Positions 1 to 7,522 of a DNA stretch of 18,290 bases are shown here, piece by piece; positions within the stretch are counted from its first letter, which is position 1, and every line of letters begins with the position of its first letter. The DNA comes from an uncultured Muribaculaceae bacterium. Lineage in GTDB: Bacteria > Bacteroidota > Bacteroidia > Bacteroidales > Muribaculaceae. A model generated the notes under the pieces. The model did no database searches, was not told the origin of the DNA, and worked only from the letters and a program-made list of their open reading frames with translations. The stretch is taken from the NCBI GenBank assembly GCA_905207535.1, contig CAJLLX010000028.1, forward strand, positions 1-18,290, written 5' to 3'. A program made the translations under genes and the position numbers.

Positions 1-85
1 GGGAGCCATACTTCTTTTTGTAATACTCCAAAGGCTTGCGAAGGCGTATCATCGCCACTCCGCACTCATGTTTCAGAGGTTCCAT
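1..85 (-). CDS. purF: PurF-type class II glutamine amidotransferase, N-terminal fragment
   Basis: A minus-strand frame opens at ATG 85-83 and runs off the left edge of the window, giving 28 residues that begin MEPLKHECGVAMIRL. HECGVAMIRL followed by KPLEYYKKKYG is the N-terminus I recognise from Bacteroidales amidophosphoribosyltransferase-like proteins. Cys8 would be the N-terminal nucleophile after removal of a short propeptide. In that family the enzyme transfers glutamine amide nitrogen to PRPP, the first committed step of purine synthesis, in the cytoplasm. It lies 70 nt downstream of glnN on the same strand, so producer and user of glutamine are neighbours; a hairpin at 102-137 sits between them. 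Only the first residues are visible, so true PurF and a PurF-like amidotransferase paralogue cannot be told apart here. Confidence 0.72.
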   Translation of the reverse strand, partial: MEPLKHECGVAMIRLRKPLEYYKKKYGS

Positions 86-101
86 AACGTTTTCAATCAG
101 C

Positions 102-137
102 AGCGCCGGTGCCCCAACGGAGTGTGGCACCGGCGCT
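102..137 (-). terminator. Perfect 12-bp stem-loop between glnN and purF
   Basis: Positions 102-113 (AGCGCCGGTGCC) pair perfectly with 126-137 (GGCACCGGCGCT) around a 12-nt loop. The stem begins 18 nt after the glnN stop codon. There is no T-run on either side, so it may be a transcript end, an mRNA-stabilising hairpin or an attenuating element between glnN and the downstream purF rather than a classic intrinsic terminator. Confidence 0.6.
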
Positions 138-155
138 CCCGGCTTTAAGTTGCGA

Positions 156-2345
156 TTATCTTATGAAGAGCATCTCTCTGTACTTGGGCAGAGGCCACAT
201 CTCGTTGTCCACCATCAGCTCGAGCTTGTCGATGTGATAGCGGATACGCTCCATAGCGGGCACCACATTATCGTGATAAGCTATGGCTTTCTCACGCTCC
301 GAGGTGATGCGGTTGGCCTCCTTGCGGGCATTGACCATCCGCTCTGTCTCCTCTTTGATCACACACATGTGCTTCGACAGCATCTCTATGGTGCTGAGGT
401 CGCCCGAGGTGAGCTCGTGGCCCTTTGCATCGGGGAAGAGCGATTTGAGTTTCACCACATTGTCCACAAGCACGCTCTGATAGCGCGTTGCCACGGGGAT
501 GATATGGTTCAGAGCGAGGTCGCCGAGCACTCGGGCCTCGATCTGGATCTTCTTGGTATAGGTCTCCCACTTCACCTCGTTGCGGGCACGGAGCTCCACG
601 TTGGTGAATACGCCGGTATTGGCAAACATCTCTACCGATTCAGGACGCAGATAGGCATCGAAAATCTTGGGCACGGAGGTCTCGCAGTCGAGCCCGCGGC
701 GTGCTGCCTCTTCCTTCCACTCTTCGGAATAGCCGTTGCCGTCGAAGTGGATGGCTTTGCTCTCGGCAATCAGAGCCTTCACCTCTTCGAGGATAGCGTG
801 ATAGAGCGACTCCTCGCGCTCCACGCGGGCATCCACCTTAGCTTTGAATCGCTCAAGCTGATCAGCAACTGCGGCGTTGAGGGCAATCATGGCCGAAGCG
901 CAGTTGGCCGACGATCCTACGGCACGGAATTCGAATCGGTTGCCGGTGAAGGCGAATGGCGATGTGCGGTTGCGGTCGGTGTTGTCGACCATGATCTCGG
1001 GGATCTGAGCCACGCCCATATTTATCCCTTCTTTCCCGTCGAAAGTGATCAGTTCGTCTTCCGACGAGGTCTCCAGGCGGTCGAGAATGTCTGATATCTG
1101 CTTGCCGGCGAAGATCGAGATGATGGCAGGCGGTGCCTCGTTGGCGCCGAGTCGGTGGGCGTTGGTAGCCGACGAGATCGATGCCTTGAGCAGTGCGTTG
1201 TGGTGGTATACGGCTGCCATCACATTGGCGAAGAAGGCGATGAAGCGCAGATTCTCGCGCGGTGTCTTGCCGGGAGAGAAGAGCAGTGTGCCTGTGTCGG
1301 TGCCGAGGCTCCAGTTGTTGTGCTTGCCCGAGCCGTTGATGCCTGCAAAAGGTTTTTCATGCAGCAGCACTCGGAAATTGTGCTTGCGCGCTACCTCACT
1401 CATCAGGCTCATCAGCAGCAGGTTGTGGTCGTTAGCCAGATTGGTCTCCTCGAAGATAGGAGCGAGCTCAAACTGGTTGGGCGCCACCTCGTTGTGGCGT
1501 GTATGGGCCGGTATGCCCAGGCGGTGTGCCTCCAACTCCAGATCGAGCATGAATGCCTCCACGCGCGAGGGGATAGCACCGAAATAGTGGTCCTCGAGCT
1601 GCTGGTTTTTGGCGCTCTCGTGGCCCATGAGGGTGCGTCCGGTCATCACCAGGTCGGGACGTGCGTTGTAGAGCGCCTCATCCACCAGGAAGTATTCCTG
1701 CTCCCAGCCGAGATACGAGAATACATGCTTCACATCCTTGTCGAAATAGCGAGCCACACCGGCTGCAGCCTTGTCCACGGCGTTGATGGCGCGCAGCAGA
1801 GGTGTCTTGAAATCGAGAGCCTCGCCGGTGTACGACACGAAGATCGTGGGGATACACAGCGTGTGATTCAGGATGAATACAGGCGACGAGATGTCCCATG
1901 CCGAGTAGCCTCGGGCCTCGAAGGTGTTGCGGATACCGCCGTTGGGGAAGCTCGACGCATCAGGCTCCTGCTGTACCAGCAGTTTGCCGTCGAACTCTTC
2001 CACCACGCCCCCTTTGCCGTCATGTTCGATAAAGGCATCGTGCTTCTCGGCTGTTCCTCCGGTCAGCGGGTGAAACCAGTGGGTGTAATGGCGTGCGCCG
2101 TTGTCGAGCGCCCATTTTTTCATACCCTCTGCCACACTGTTGGCAAGTTCGCGCGAGATGGGCTGCTTATTGTCGATAGCGTAGATCAGCCGGTCGTATG
2201 TCTTTTTGGGAAGATACTCAAACATCTTCTCGCGATTGAACACAGCTTCTCCGTAGTAACGCTCCGGGCGCTCCGCAGGGATCTCTACCGGTACTGCTTT
2301 CCGGTCCGAGGCCTCCTTTACTGCTTTAAATCGAAGTAACGACAT
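156..2345 (-). CDS. glnN: Glutamine synthetase type III (GSIII)
   Basis: This is a 729-residue protein, the usual size of the large type III glutamine synthetases of Bacteroidota, which make glutamine from glutamate, ammonia and ATP in the cytosol. Visible family signatures are YLGWEQEYFLVDEALYNARP (about residues 211-230), the metal/ammonia-site strand RHNEVAPNQFELAPIFEETN (about 283-302), the ATP-site loop INGSGKHNNWSLGTDTG (about 336-352), and FTGNRFEFRAVGSSANCASA towards the middle. The start is the first ATG after an AT-rich leader. It follows dapL by 111 nt on the same strand with a strong hairpin between them, so it is probably its own transcription unit, possibly read through into purF. 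Long antisense frames over this gene are shadows of its codon bias. Confidence 0.97.
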   Translation of the reverse strand: MSLLRFKAVKEASDRKAVPVEIPAERPERYYGEAVFNREKMFEYLPKKTYDRLIYAIDNKQPISRELANSVAEGMKKWALDNGARHYTHWFHPLTGGTAEKHDAFIEHDGKGGVVEEFDGKLLVQQEPDASSFPNGGIRNTFEARGYSAWDISSPVFILNHTLCIPTIFVSYTGEALDFKTPLLRAINAVDKAAAGVARYFDKDVKHVFSYLGWEQEYFLVDEALYNARPDLVMTGRTLMGHESAKNQQLEDHYFGAIPSRVEAFMLDLELEAHRLGIPAHTRHNEVAPNQFELAPIFEETNLANDHNLLLMSLMSEVARKHNFRVLLHEKPFAGINGSGKHNNWSLGTDTGTLLFSPGKTPRENLRFIAFFANVMAAVYHHNALLKASISSATNAHRLGANEAPPAIISIFAGKQISDILDRLETSSEDELITFDGKEGINMGVAQIPEIMVDNTDRNRTSPFAFTGNRFEFRAVGSSANCASAMIALNAAVADQLERFKAKVDARVEREESLYHAILEEVKALIAESKAIHFDGNGYSEEWKEEAARRGLDCETSVPKIFDAYLRPESVEMFANTGVFTNVELRARNEVKWETYTKKIQIEARVLGDLALNHIIPVATRYQSVLVDNVVKLKSLFPDAKGHELTSGDLSTIEMLSKHMCVIKEETERMVNARKEANRITSEREKAIAYHDNVVPAMERIRYHIDKLELMVDNEMWPLPKYREMLFIR

Positions 2346-2405
2346 AATGTAATTGAAAAGTAAAGTATAATTAAATGAACTGTTTTTTTCTCTGTTAGTT
2401 ATTTA

Positions 2406-2454
2406 GCGGCGAAGGCCCCTGAAGCCAGAAGCTTCGGGAGCCTTCGAGAGCCGC
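2406..2454 (-). terminator. Long compound hairpin after dapL
   Basis: Directly after the dapL stop codon (2459-2457), GCGGC (2406-2410) pairs with GCCGC (2450-2454). GAAGGC (2411-2416) pairs with GCCTTC (2440-2445) across a 4-nt bulge (2446-2449). An imperfect inner stem, GAAGC with GCTTC, closes a small loop. The minus-strand flank is A/T-rich with no long T-run. It most likely ends the dapF-dapL transcript. Confidence 0.72.
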
Positions 2455-2456
2455 GG

Positions 2457-3692
2457 TCAGCTGCCGAACCGTGCGCCGGCAATGCGTCTCACCGCTTCGG
2501 CGGTATTTTCGTATGTATTGAAGGCGGTAAGCCTTATGTACCCCTCGCCGGAGGGACCGAAGCCGCTACCGGGAGTACCGGCCACATGACATCGGTCGAG
2601 CAAGAGGTCGAAAAATTTCCACGAGTCCATCCCGGCGGGAGTTTTGATCCAGACGTAAGGGGCGTTGACGCCGCCAAACACTTCCAGACCGGCCTTTTTC
2701 AGTCCTTCGCACAGCAGCGAGGCATTGCGCATGTAGTAATCGACCGTGGCGCGGGTCTGAGCTTTACCTTCGGGGGTATAGATAGCGGCGGCGGCACGCT
2801 GCGACACGTAGCTCGCTCCGTTGAATTTCGTGCACTGACGGCGGTTCCACAGGTGATTCATGCTCACTTCTTTCCCCTCTTCGTCATATCCCATAAGCTC
2901 TTTTGGCACTACGGTATAGGCGCAGCGCACGCCGGTGAAACCGGCTGTCTTCGAGAAGCTGCGAAATTCTATCGCCACTTTCCGCGCGCCCTCTATCTCG
3001 TAGATGCTGTGGGGCACATCCTCCTGGCGGATGAATGCCTCGTAAGCCGAGTCATAGAGTATCAGCGACTTATGCTCCAGTGCGTAGTCTACCCACACTT
3101 TGAGCTGACTGCGGGTCAGCGCCGTGCCGGTAGGATTGTTGGGATAGCAGAGATATATCACATCGGCAGTCTCCTTGGGCAGAGCAGGCACGAAACCATT
3201 GTCGGCAGTCACAGGGAGGTAGATGATGCGGTCCCAGCAGCCATCCTTGAGCTCGCCGGCTCTTCCGGCCATCACATTGGTGTCGACATACACGGGATAG
3301 ACCGGATCGGTCACCGCCACGCGATTGGCGCGGGCCAGGATGTCGCCAATATTGCCGGTATCGCTCTTGGCTCCGTCGCTGATGAATATCTCATCGGGAG
3401 CCACCTCCACTCCGCGTGCACGGTAGTCGTACTCGGCTATGGCATCGCGCAGGAAAGCATAACCCTGCTCAGGTCCGTAGCCATGGAAGGTCTCCTGACC
3501 GGCCTCGTCGTCTACTGCCTTGTGCATGGCCTCGACTACTGCCGGACAGAGCGGACGGGTCACATCGCCGATACCCATGCGTATCACATCGGCATCGGGA
3601 TGTGCTTCTTTATATGCATTGATGCGCCGGCCTACCTCGGAAAACAGGTAGCTCTCGGCAAGCTTGCAAAAGTTGTCGTTTATATGAAACAT
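2457..3692 (-). CDS. dapL: LL-diaminopimelate aminotransferase
   Basis: This 411-residue fold-type I PLP aminotransferase converts tetrahydrodipicolinate directly to LL-2,6-diaminopimelate using glutamate, bypassing the succinylase and acetylase branches of lysine and peptidoglycan precursor synthesis. Evidence: N-terminus FCKLAESYLFSEVGRRINAY, the glycine-rich IRMGIGDVTRPLCPAVVEAM (about 37-56), FHGYGPEQGYAFLRDAIAEY (about 69-88), YPNNPTGT (183-190), LYDSAYEAF (212-220) and the PLP-lysine motif SFSKTAGFTGVR with Lys248. Length matches the family. It lies 22 nt downstream of dapF on the same strand, so the two consecutive pathway enzymes are very likely co-transcribed. A compound hairpin follows the stop codon. 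Confidence 0.96.
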   Translation of the reverse strand: MFHINDNFCKLAESYLFSEVGRRINAYKEAHPDADVIRMGIGDVTRPLCPAVVEAMHKAVDDEAGQETFHGYGPEQGYAFLRDAIAEYDYRARGVEVAPDEIFISDGAKSDTGNIGDILARANRVAVTDPVYPVYVDTNVMAGRAGELKDGCWDRIIYLPVTADNGFVPALPKETADVIYLCYPNNPTGTALTRSQLKVWVDYALEHKSLILYDSAYEAFIRQEDVPHSIYEIEGARKVAIEFRSFSKTAGFTGVRCAYTVVPKELMGYDEEGKEVSMNHLWNRRQCTKFNGASYVSQRAAAAIYTPEGKAQTRATVDYYMRNASLLCEGLKKAGLEVFGGVNAPYVWIKTPAGMDSWKFFDLLLDRCHVAGTPGSGFGPSGEGYIRLTAFNTYENTAEAVRRIAGARFGS

Positions 3693-3714
3693 CTTTACAG
3701 ATTCAGTCTGAAAT

Positions 3715-4593
3715 TTACAAGTTTATTTCCCCCTCGAATACCGTCGTCGCCGAGCCTGTCATATATACATGCCCGCCTTGTTGTCGGTCCCATCTCACCT
3801 TCAGGTCGCCCCCTATAAGCCGTATCGTCACCTCGTCGGCTCCGACACGCCCTGTGCGCATGGCTGCTACTGCCGTGGCGCACGCTCCGGTGCCGCAGGC
3901 CAGAGTCTCGCCGCTGCCCCGCTCCCATACGCGCATCTCTATCGTATCGTCCGATAACACGTGTGCAAACTCTATGTTGGCTCTGTCGGGCCACATGCCG
4001 TGCACCTCGAGTTTCGGGCCGATACCGAGCACCAGTGCGTCGGTGACCGCGTCGACAAACACCACTCCGTGGGGATTGCCCATGCTTACGGGATTTATAA
4101 GCATCTCCTCCCCTTCCACACTGACCGGCACATCAGTATCCTTGCCGGCCTCGGGAAGTATCACGGGTATTTTTTCGGCTATGAGCTCGGGAGCACCCAT
4201 ATCCACCGTCACCATCTCCACCTTGTCGTCGGCTCCGGGGTACAGTGTCAGGTACTTGATACCGGAAGCTGTCTCCAGTGTGATAGCTTCGCGGTGTATA
4301 TATCCGTTATCGTATACGTATTTGCCTATACAGCGGGTGGCATTGCCGCACATTTTCCCTTCCGAGCCGTCGGCATTAAACATCCGCATTCTCACATCGG
4401 CCACCTCCGATGGCATTATCAGCACCATCCCGTCGGCTCCAATCCCGAAATGGGGGCGACTTATCCGGCGGGCTATCTCGGCCAGCCTCCTTTCGTCGTT
4501 CAATATTGAGGATTCATCGCCGCCGAAGGTCCCGTCCATGCAGTTGACATAGATGTAATCGTTGCCGGCGCCGTGCATTTTGGTGAATCTCAT
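3715..4593 (-). CDS. dapF: Diaminopimelate epimerase
   Basis: This 292-residue, PLP-independent epimerase interconverts LL- and meso-diaminopimelate, supplying meso-DAP for peptidoglycan and the last precursor of lysine. The start is clear: MRFTKMHGAGNDYIYVN is the family N-terminus. The two catalytic cysteines are visible, Cys82 in GKMCGNATRCIGKY and Cys233 in ETLACGTGACATAVAAM, with NPHGVVFV (about 173-180) and RANIEFA between them. It is the first gene of the dapF-dapL unit, with a Bacteroidota-type -7 box 32 nt before the start. It is divergent from porQ across about 247 nt of AT-rich DNA. Nothing suggests truncation. Confidence 0.97.
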   Translation of the reverse strand: MRFTKMHGAGNDYIYVNCMDGTFGGDESSILNDERRLAEIARRISRPHFGIGADGMVLIMPSEVADVRMRMFNADGSEGKMCGNATRCIGKYVYDNGYIHREAITLETASGIKYLTLYPGADDKVEMVTVDMGAPELIAEKIPVILPEAGKDTDVPVSVEGEEMLINPVSMGNPHGVVFVDAVTDALVLGIGPKLEVHGMWPDRANIEFAHVLSDDTIEMRVWERGSGETLACGTGACATAVAAMRTGRVGADEVTIRLIGGDLKVRWDRQQGGHVYMTGSATTVFEGEINL

Positions 4594-4624
4594 GCCTTAG
4601 GAATTGCCTTAATTTTTTGATGCG

Positions 4625-4632
4625 CAAAGTTA
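4625..4632 (-). promoter_or_regulatory. Candidate -7 promoter box for dapF-dapL
   Basis: Minus-strand TAACTTTG is an exact match to the Bacteroidota sigma-ABfr -7 consensus TAnnTTTG and lies 32 nt upstream of the dapF ATG. No convincing TTTG sits at the usual ~20-nt distance; a TTG occurs about 23 nt upstream. The stretch 4594-4840 holds no gene I can support and is the AT-rich divergent intergenic region between dapF and porQ. Confidence 0.5.
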
Positions 4633-4840
4633 GAAATTTCCTCCGAAAAATCATGCAACATTTCCCCAAAAAAATTTTACTAAAAATCGACTCAAAATCG
4701 CGGCTTCCCTCACCTCTCTCCCCTCGCTTTTTACCTCCTCCCCCTTACTTTTATTCGCCGCACAATGTAATAGAACCCGCTTTTTCACGTTTATTAAATA
4801 TGTAATAATGCCCCGACGGGCCGTAACATATTGACATTTA

Positions 4841-5905
4841 ATGACAGACAATATATCTTCGGGCTTCCGCCTTGCTCTTGCATATGCCACTCGCCGCACT
4901 CTCGCGGCTCTTTTCCTGATTGTTGTGGCCATTTCGGCCGCTGCTCAGGACGGAAGCTCGGCCTACCAGTATCTCAATATCACCTCCTCATCCCGCATCT
5001 ACGGTCTCGGAGGTGTCAACATCACTGCCGTGGAGGACGAGTTGAGCGTGACAGACCAGAATCCCGCCCTTCTCGGCCCGGAGATGGACAATCAGATTCT
5101 CATAGACTATATGCGTTACCTCGGTCAGAGCAATTTCGCCGGGGCTCGCTACGCCCACGCCGTGGGCGAACGTGGTGCCTGGAGCGCCGGTATCCGGTAT
5201 TTCGGGTACGGCAAAATGCAGGGTACCGATGAGTTTGGCAACCCCACTTCCTCTTTCTCCCCCTCGGATGTCAATTTCAACGGCTCTTTCTCCTACGACA
5301 TCACCGACCGTCTGCGTGGCGGCATCACCCTCAAACTCCTCTACAGCTCCTACGAGAGCTACTCGGCTTTCGCCGTAGGCACCGATCTGGGTATAAATTA
5401 CTATGACCCTGACCATGAGCTCTCCCTCTCGGCCGTGGTAGCCAATCTCGGCGGTCAGCTCAAACGCTTCAACACCACCTACGACCGTCTGCCATTCGAT
5501 ATCCGTCTGGGCATCGCCAAAAAGTTCGGCACGCTGCCTATCCGTTTCTCCATCACGGCATGGCAGCTCACCAAGTGGCATCTCCCCTTCTATGAGACCG
5601 GCGACGGCACCACCGACGAGGAGTTTAAGGTAAAGGACACTTTTTTCTCCAATCTTTTCCGCCATCTCATTTTCGGCGTAGACTTTATCCCCAGCGAACG
5701 CTTCTACGTGGCTCTGGGCTACAACTACAAGTCGCGCACCGACATGAGCACTTATAAGCGCAGCTTTGTCTCGGGCTTCTCGCTCGCTGCCGGCTTGAAT
5801 CTGCGCCGCTTCAATGTGGGCCTCGCCATAGCGCAACCCCACTCCGGAGCCACCACATTCATGCTCAATCTCAATCTGAATCTCAACGATATTCTGTATC
5901 AATAA
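4841..5905 (+). CDS. porQ: Type IX secretion system protein PorQ-like
   Basis: This is a 354-residue exported protein. An N-terminal signal sequence with a hydrophobic core (LAALFLIVVAISAAAQ, about residues 21-36) is followed by DGSSAYQYLNITSSSRIYGLGG and a DQNPALLG segment. That layout I recognise from PorQ, a PorV-related outer-membrane beta-barrel linked to type IX secretion. The remainder alternates aromatic/polar strands ending in NLNLNLNDILYQ, typical of a barrel C-terminus. By family knowledge, PorQ works with the PorU/PorZ/PorV group that processes and anchors T9SS cargo at the cell surface. It leads a plus-strand unit with cmk (5-nt gap) and ispH, an order I recall from other Bacteroidales. 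The sulfatase in this window carries a T9SS-like tail and is a plausible client. No clear promoter box was found. Confidence 0.82.
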   Translation: MTDNISSGFRLALAYATRRTLAALFLIVVAISAAAQDGSSAYQYLNITSSSRIYGLGGVNITAVEDELSVTDQNPALLGPEMDNQILIDYMRYLGQSNFAGARYAHAVGERGAWSAGIRYFGYGKMQGTDEFGNPTSSFSPSDVNFNGSFSYDITDRLRGGITLKLLYSSYESYSAFAVGTDLGINYYDPDHELSLSAVVANLGGQLKRFNTTYDRLPFDIRLGIAKKFGTLPIRFSITAWQLTKWHLPFYETGDGTTDEEFKVKDTFFSNLFRHLIFGVDFIPSERFYVALGYNYKSRTDMSTYKRSFVSGFSLAAGLNLRRFNVGLAIAQPHSGATTFMLNLNLNLNDILYQ

Positions 5906-5910
5906 GCACA

Positions 5911-6651
5911 ATGATTGCCAATAACGAACCTAAAATAGTCATTGCCATCGACGGATACTCTTCGTCGGGCAAAAGCACAATGGCCAAATCGCTTGCCAGA
6001 GCTATAGGATATAAATATGTCGATACCGGAGCCATGTATCGCGCCGTCACTCTCTACGCCATGCGCCGGTGCATGGCTGCGGATGGTTCTTTCGACACCG
6101 AAAAACTTATTCAGGCGCTCCCCTCTTTGCATGTCACTTTCGCCCTGCAGCCCGACGGCACTCAGCACACTCTACTCAACGGCGAAGATGTGGAGCGCGA
6201 GATCCGCGGCATGGCCGTTTCCGACCGTGTTTCGGAAATTGCGGCTATTTCCGCGGTGCGCCATGCCCTTGTTGACCTCCAGCAGAAGATGGGCGCTGAA
6301 AAAGGAATTGTAATGGACGGCCGCGACATCGGCACCACTGTCTTTCCTGATGCCGAACTCAAAATCTTCGTCAATGCTTCGGCCCAGACCCGCGCGCAGC
6401 GTCGCGTGGCCGAACTGATTGAAAAAGGTATCCCCACTTCCTACGAGGAGGTGCTTGCCAACGTCGTCAGCCGCGACCATCAGGATACTACCCGCACGGA
6501 GAGCCCTCTGCGACGCGCCGAAGATGCTGTGGATCTCGATAACTCCGCCATGACTCTCGAGGAGCAGGACCGCTGGCTCATGAAGCTGGTCAAAGGCCGC
6601 ATCAAAGCATTGAAAAAGCAAATCGACGACAATTCTCACCATGCGCATTGA
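5911..6651 (+). CDS. cmk: Cytidylate kinase
   Basis: This 246-residue (d)CMP kinase phosphorylates CMP/dCMP with ATP in the cytosol. It shows the P-loop DGYSSSGKST (14-23), YVDTGAMYRAVTLYAMRR, the CMP-site stretch VMDGRDIGTTVFPDAELKIF, and SRDHQDTTRTESPLRRAEDA, all characteristic of Cmk. Length is slightly longer than the E. coli enzyme, with a short basic C-terminal extension ending in SHHAH. The start ATG lies 5 nt after the porQ stop. The last 11 nt overlap the ispH start, so translation of cmk and ispH is probably coupled. Confidence 0.96.
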   Translation: MIANNEPKIVIAIDGYSSSGKSTMAKSLARAIGYKYVDTGAMYRAVTLYAMRRCMAADGSFDTEKLIQALPSLHVTFALQPDGTQHTLLNGEDVEREIRGMAVSDRVSEIAAISAVRHALVDLQQKMGAEKGIVMDGRDIGTTVFPDAELKIFVNASAQTRAQRRVAELIEKGIPTSYEEVLANVVSRDHQDTTRTESPLRRAEDAVDLDNSAMTLEEQDRWLMKLVKGRIKALKKQIDDNSHHAH

Positions 6652-7507
6652 GATTGACAGCGATTCGGGCTTCTGCTTCGGGGTAGTGACCGCCATCCGC
6701 AAGGCTGAGGAGGAACTGGCCAAGGGCCAGCCGCTCTATTGCCTCGGCGACATCGTACACAATAGCGATGAGGTGCAGCGCCTCTCCGACAAGGGCCTCA
6801 AGGTGATTACTCACGCCGATCTCGCATCGCTCCATGGCGCAAAGGTGCTCCTACGTGCCCACGGCGAGCCCCCATCCACCTACGCTACTGCACGCGACAA
6901 CGGCATCGAGATCATCGATGCCACCTGCCCCGTGGTGCTCCGTTTGCAGCAGCGCATCAAGCAGAGCTACTCGGCCGGAGCCGACGCCCCGCAGATTGTC
7001 ATCTACGGCAAGAAGGGACACGCCGAGGTCAATGGTCTGGTAGGCCAGACAGCCGGTGAAGCTATCGTGGTGGAAAGCATCGATGAACTCGACCGCCTCG
7101 ACTTCTCGCGTCCTATCGCGCTTTATTCCCAGACCACAAAATCGCTCGAAGGGTTCCGTCACATCATCGATGAGATCCGCAGCCGCATGGCGCCGGGAGT
7201 AAGATTTGAAAGCTACGACACCATCTGCCGCCAGGTGGCCAACCGTGTGGAAAAAATCCGCAATTTTGCCCGTGCACACAATGTCATTCTCTTTGTCGCC
7301 GGCAAGAAAAGCAGCAACGGCAAGGTGCTCTTCGGCGAGTGTCTCGCCGTCAATCCCCGCACGCATCTCATCAGCAACGCTTCCGAGATTGATTTCTCTT
7401 GGTTCGACGATGCCACCAGCGTAGGCATCTGCGGCGCCACTTCCACCCCCAGCTGGCTCATGGAGGAGGTCGCCCGCGCCGTCGCCTCAGCCTATGGTGG
7501 GGCCTGA
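6641..7507 (+). CDS. ispH: 4-Hydroxy-3-methylbut-2-enyl diphosphate reductase
   Basis: This 288-residue iron-sulfur enzyme catalyses the last step of the MEP isoprenoid pathway, reducing HMBPP to IPP and DMAPP. The three cluster cysteines are present: Cys12 in SGFCFGV, Cys96 in DATCPVV and Cys196 in YDTICRQVANR. Substrate residues expected from the family are also there: His40 in GDIVHN, His74 in RAHGEP, His127 and Glu129 in GKKGHAEV, and Thr165/166 in SQTTKS. The start is fixed by the family N-terminus, so the 11-nt overlap with cmk is real. It converges with the nhaC-type gene after only 15 nt, so any terminator must lie inside one of the two coding regions. Confidence 0.97.
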   Translation: MRIEIDSDSGFCFGVVTAIRKAEEELAKGQPLYCLGDIVHNSDEVQRLSDKGLKVITHADLASLHGAKVLLRAHGEPPSTYATARDNGIEIIDATCPVVLRLQQRIKQSYSAGADAPQIVIYGKKGHAEVNGLVGQTAGEAIVVESIDELDRLDFSRPIALYSQTTKSLEGFRHIIDEIRSRMAPGVRFESYDTICRQVANRVEKIRNFARAHNVILFVAGKKSSNGKVLFGECLAVNPRTHLISNASEIDFSWFDDATSVGICGATSTPSWLMEEVARAVASAYGGA

Positions 7508-7522
7508 TCCCGCTACATTCCT

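Noticed and set aside
36..2339. Long plus-strand open frames (36-1094 and 1155-2339) opposite glnN
   Set aside because: They are antisense to a clearly identified glutamine synthetase, lack recognisable motifs and follow from its GC-biased codon use.
2586..3818. 410-codon plus-strand frame opposite dapL
   Set aside because: It is an antisense shadow of dapL with no family signature; similar frames lie opposite dapF, porQ, the sulfatase and the polymerase.
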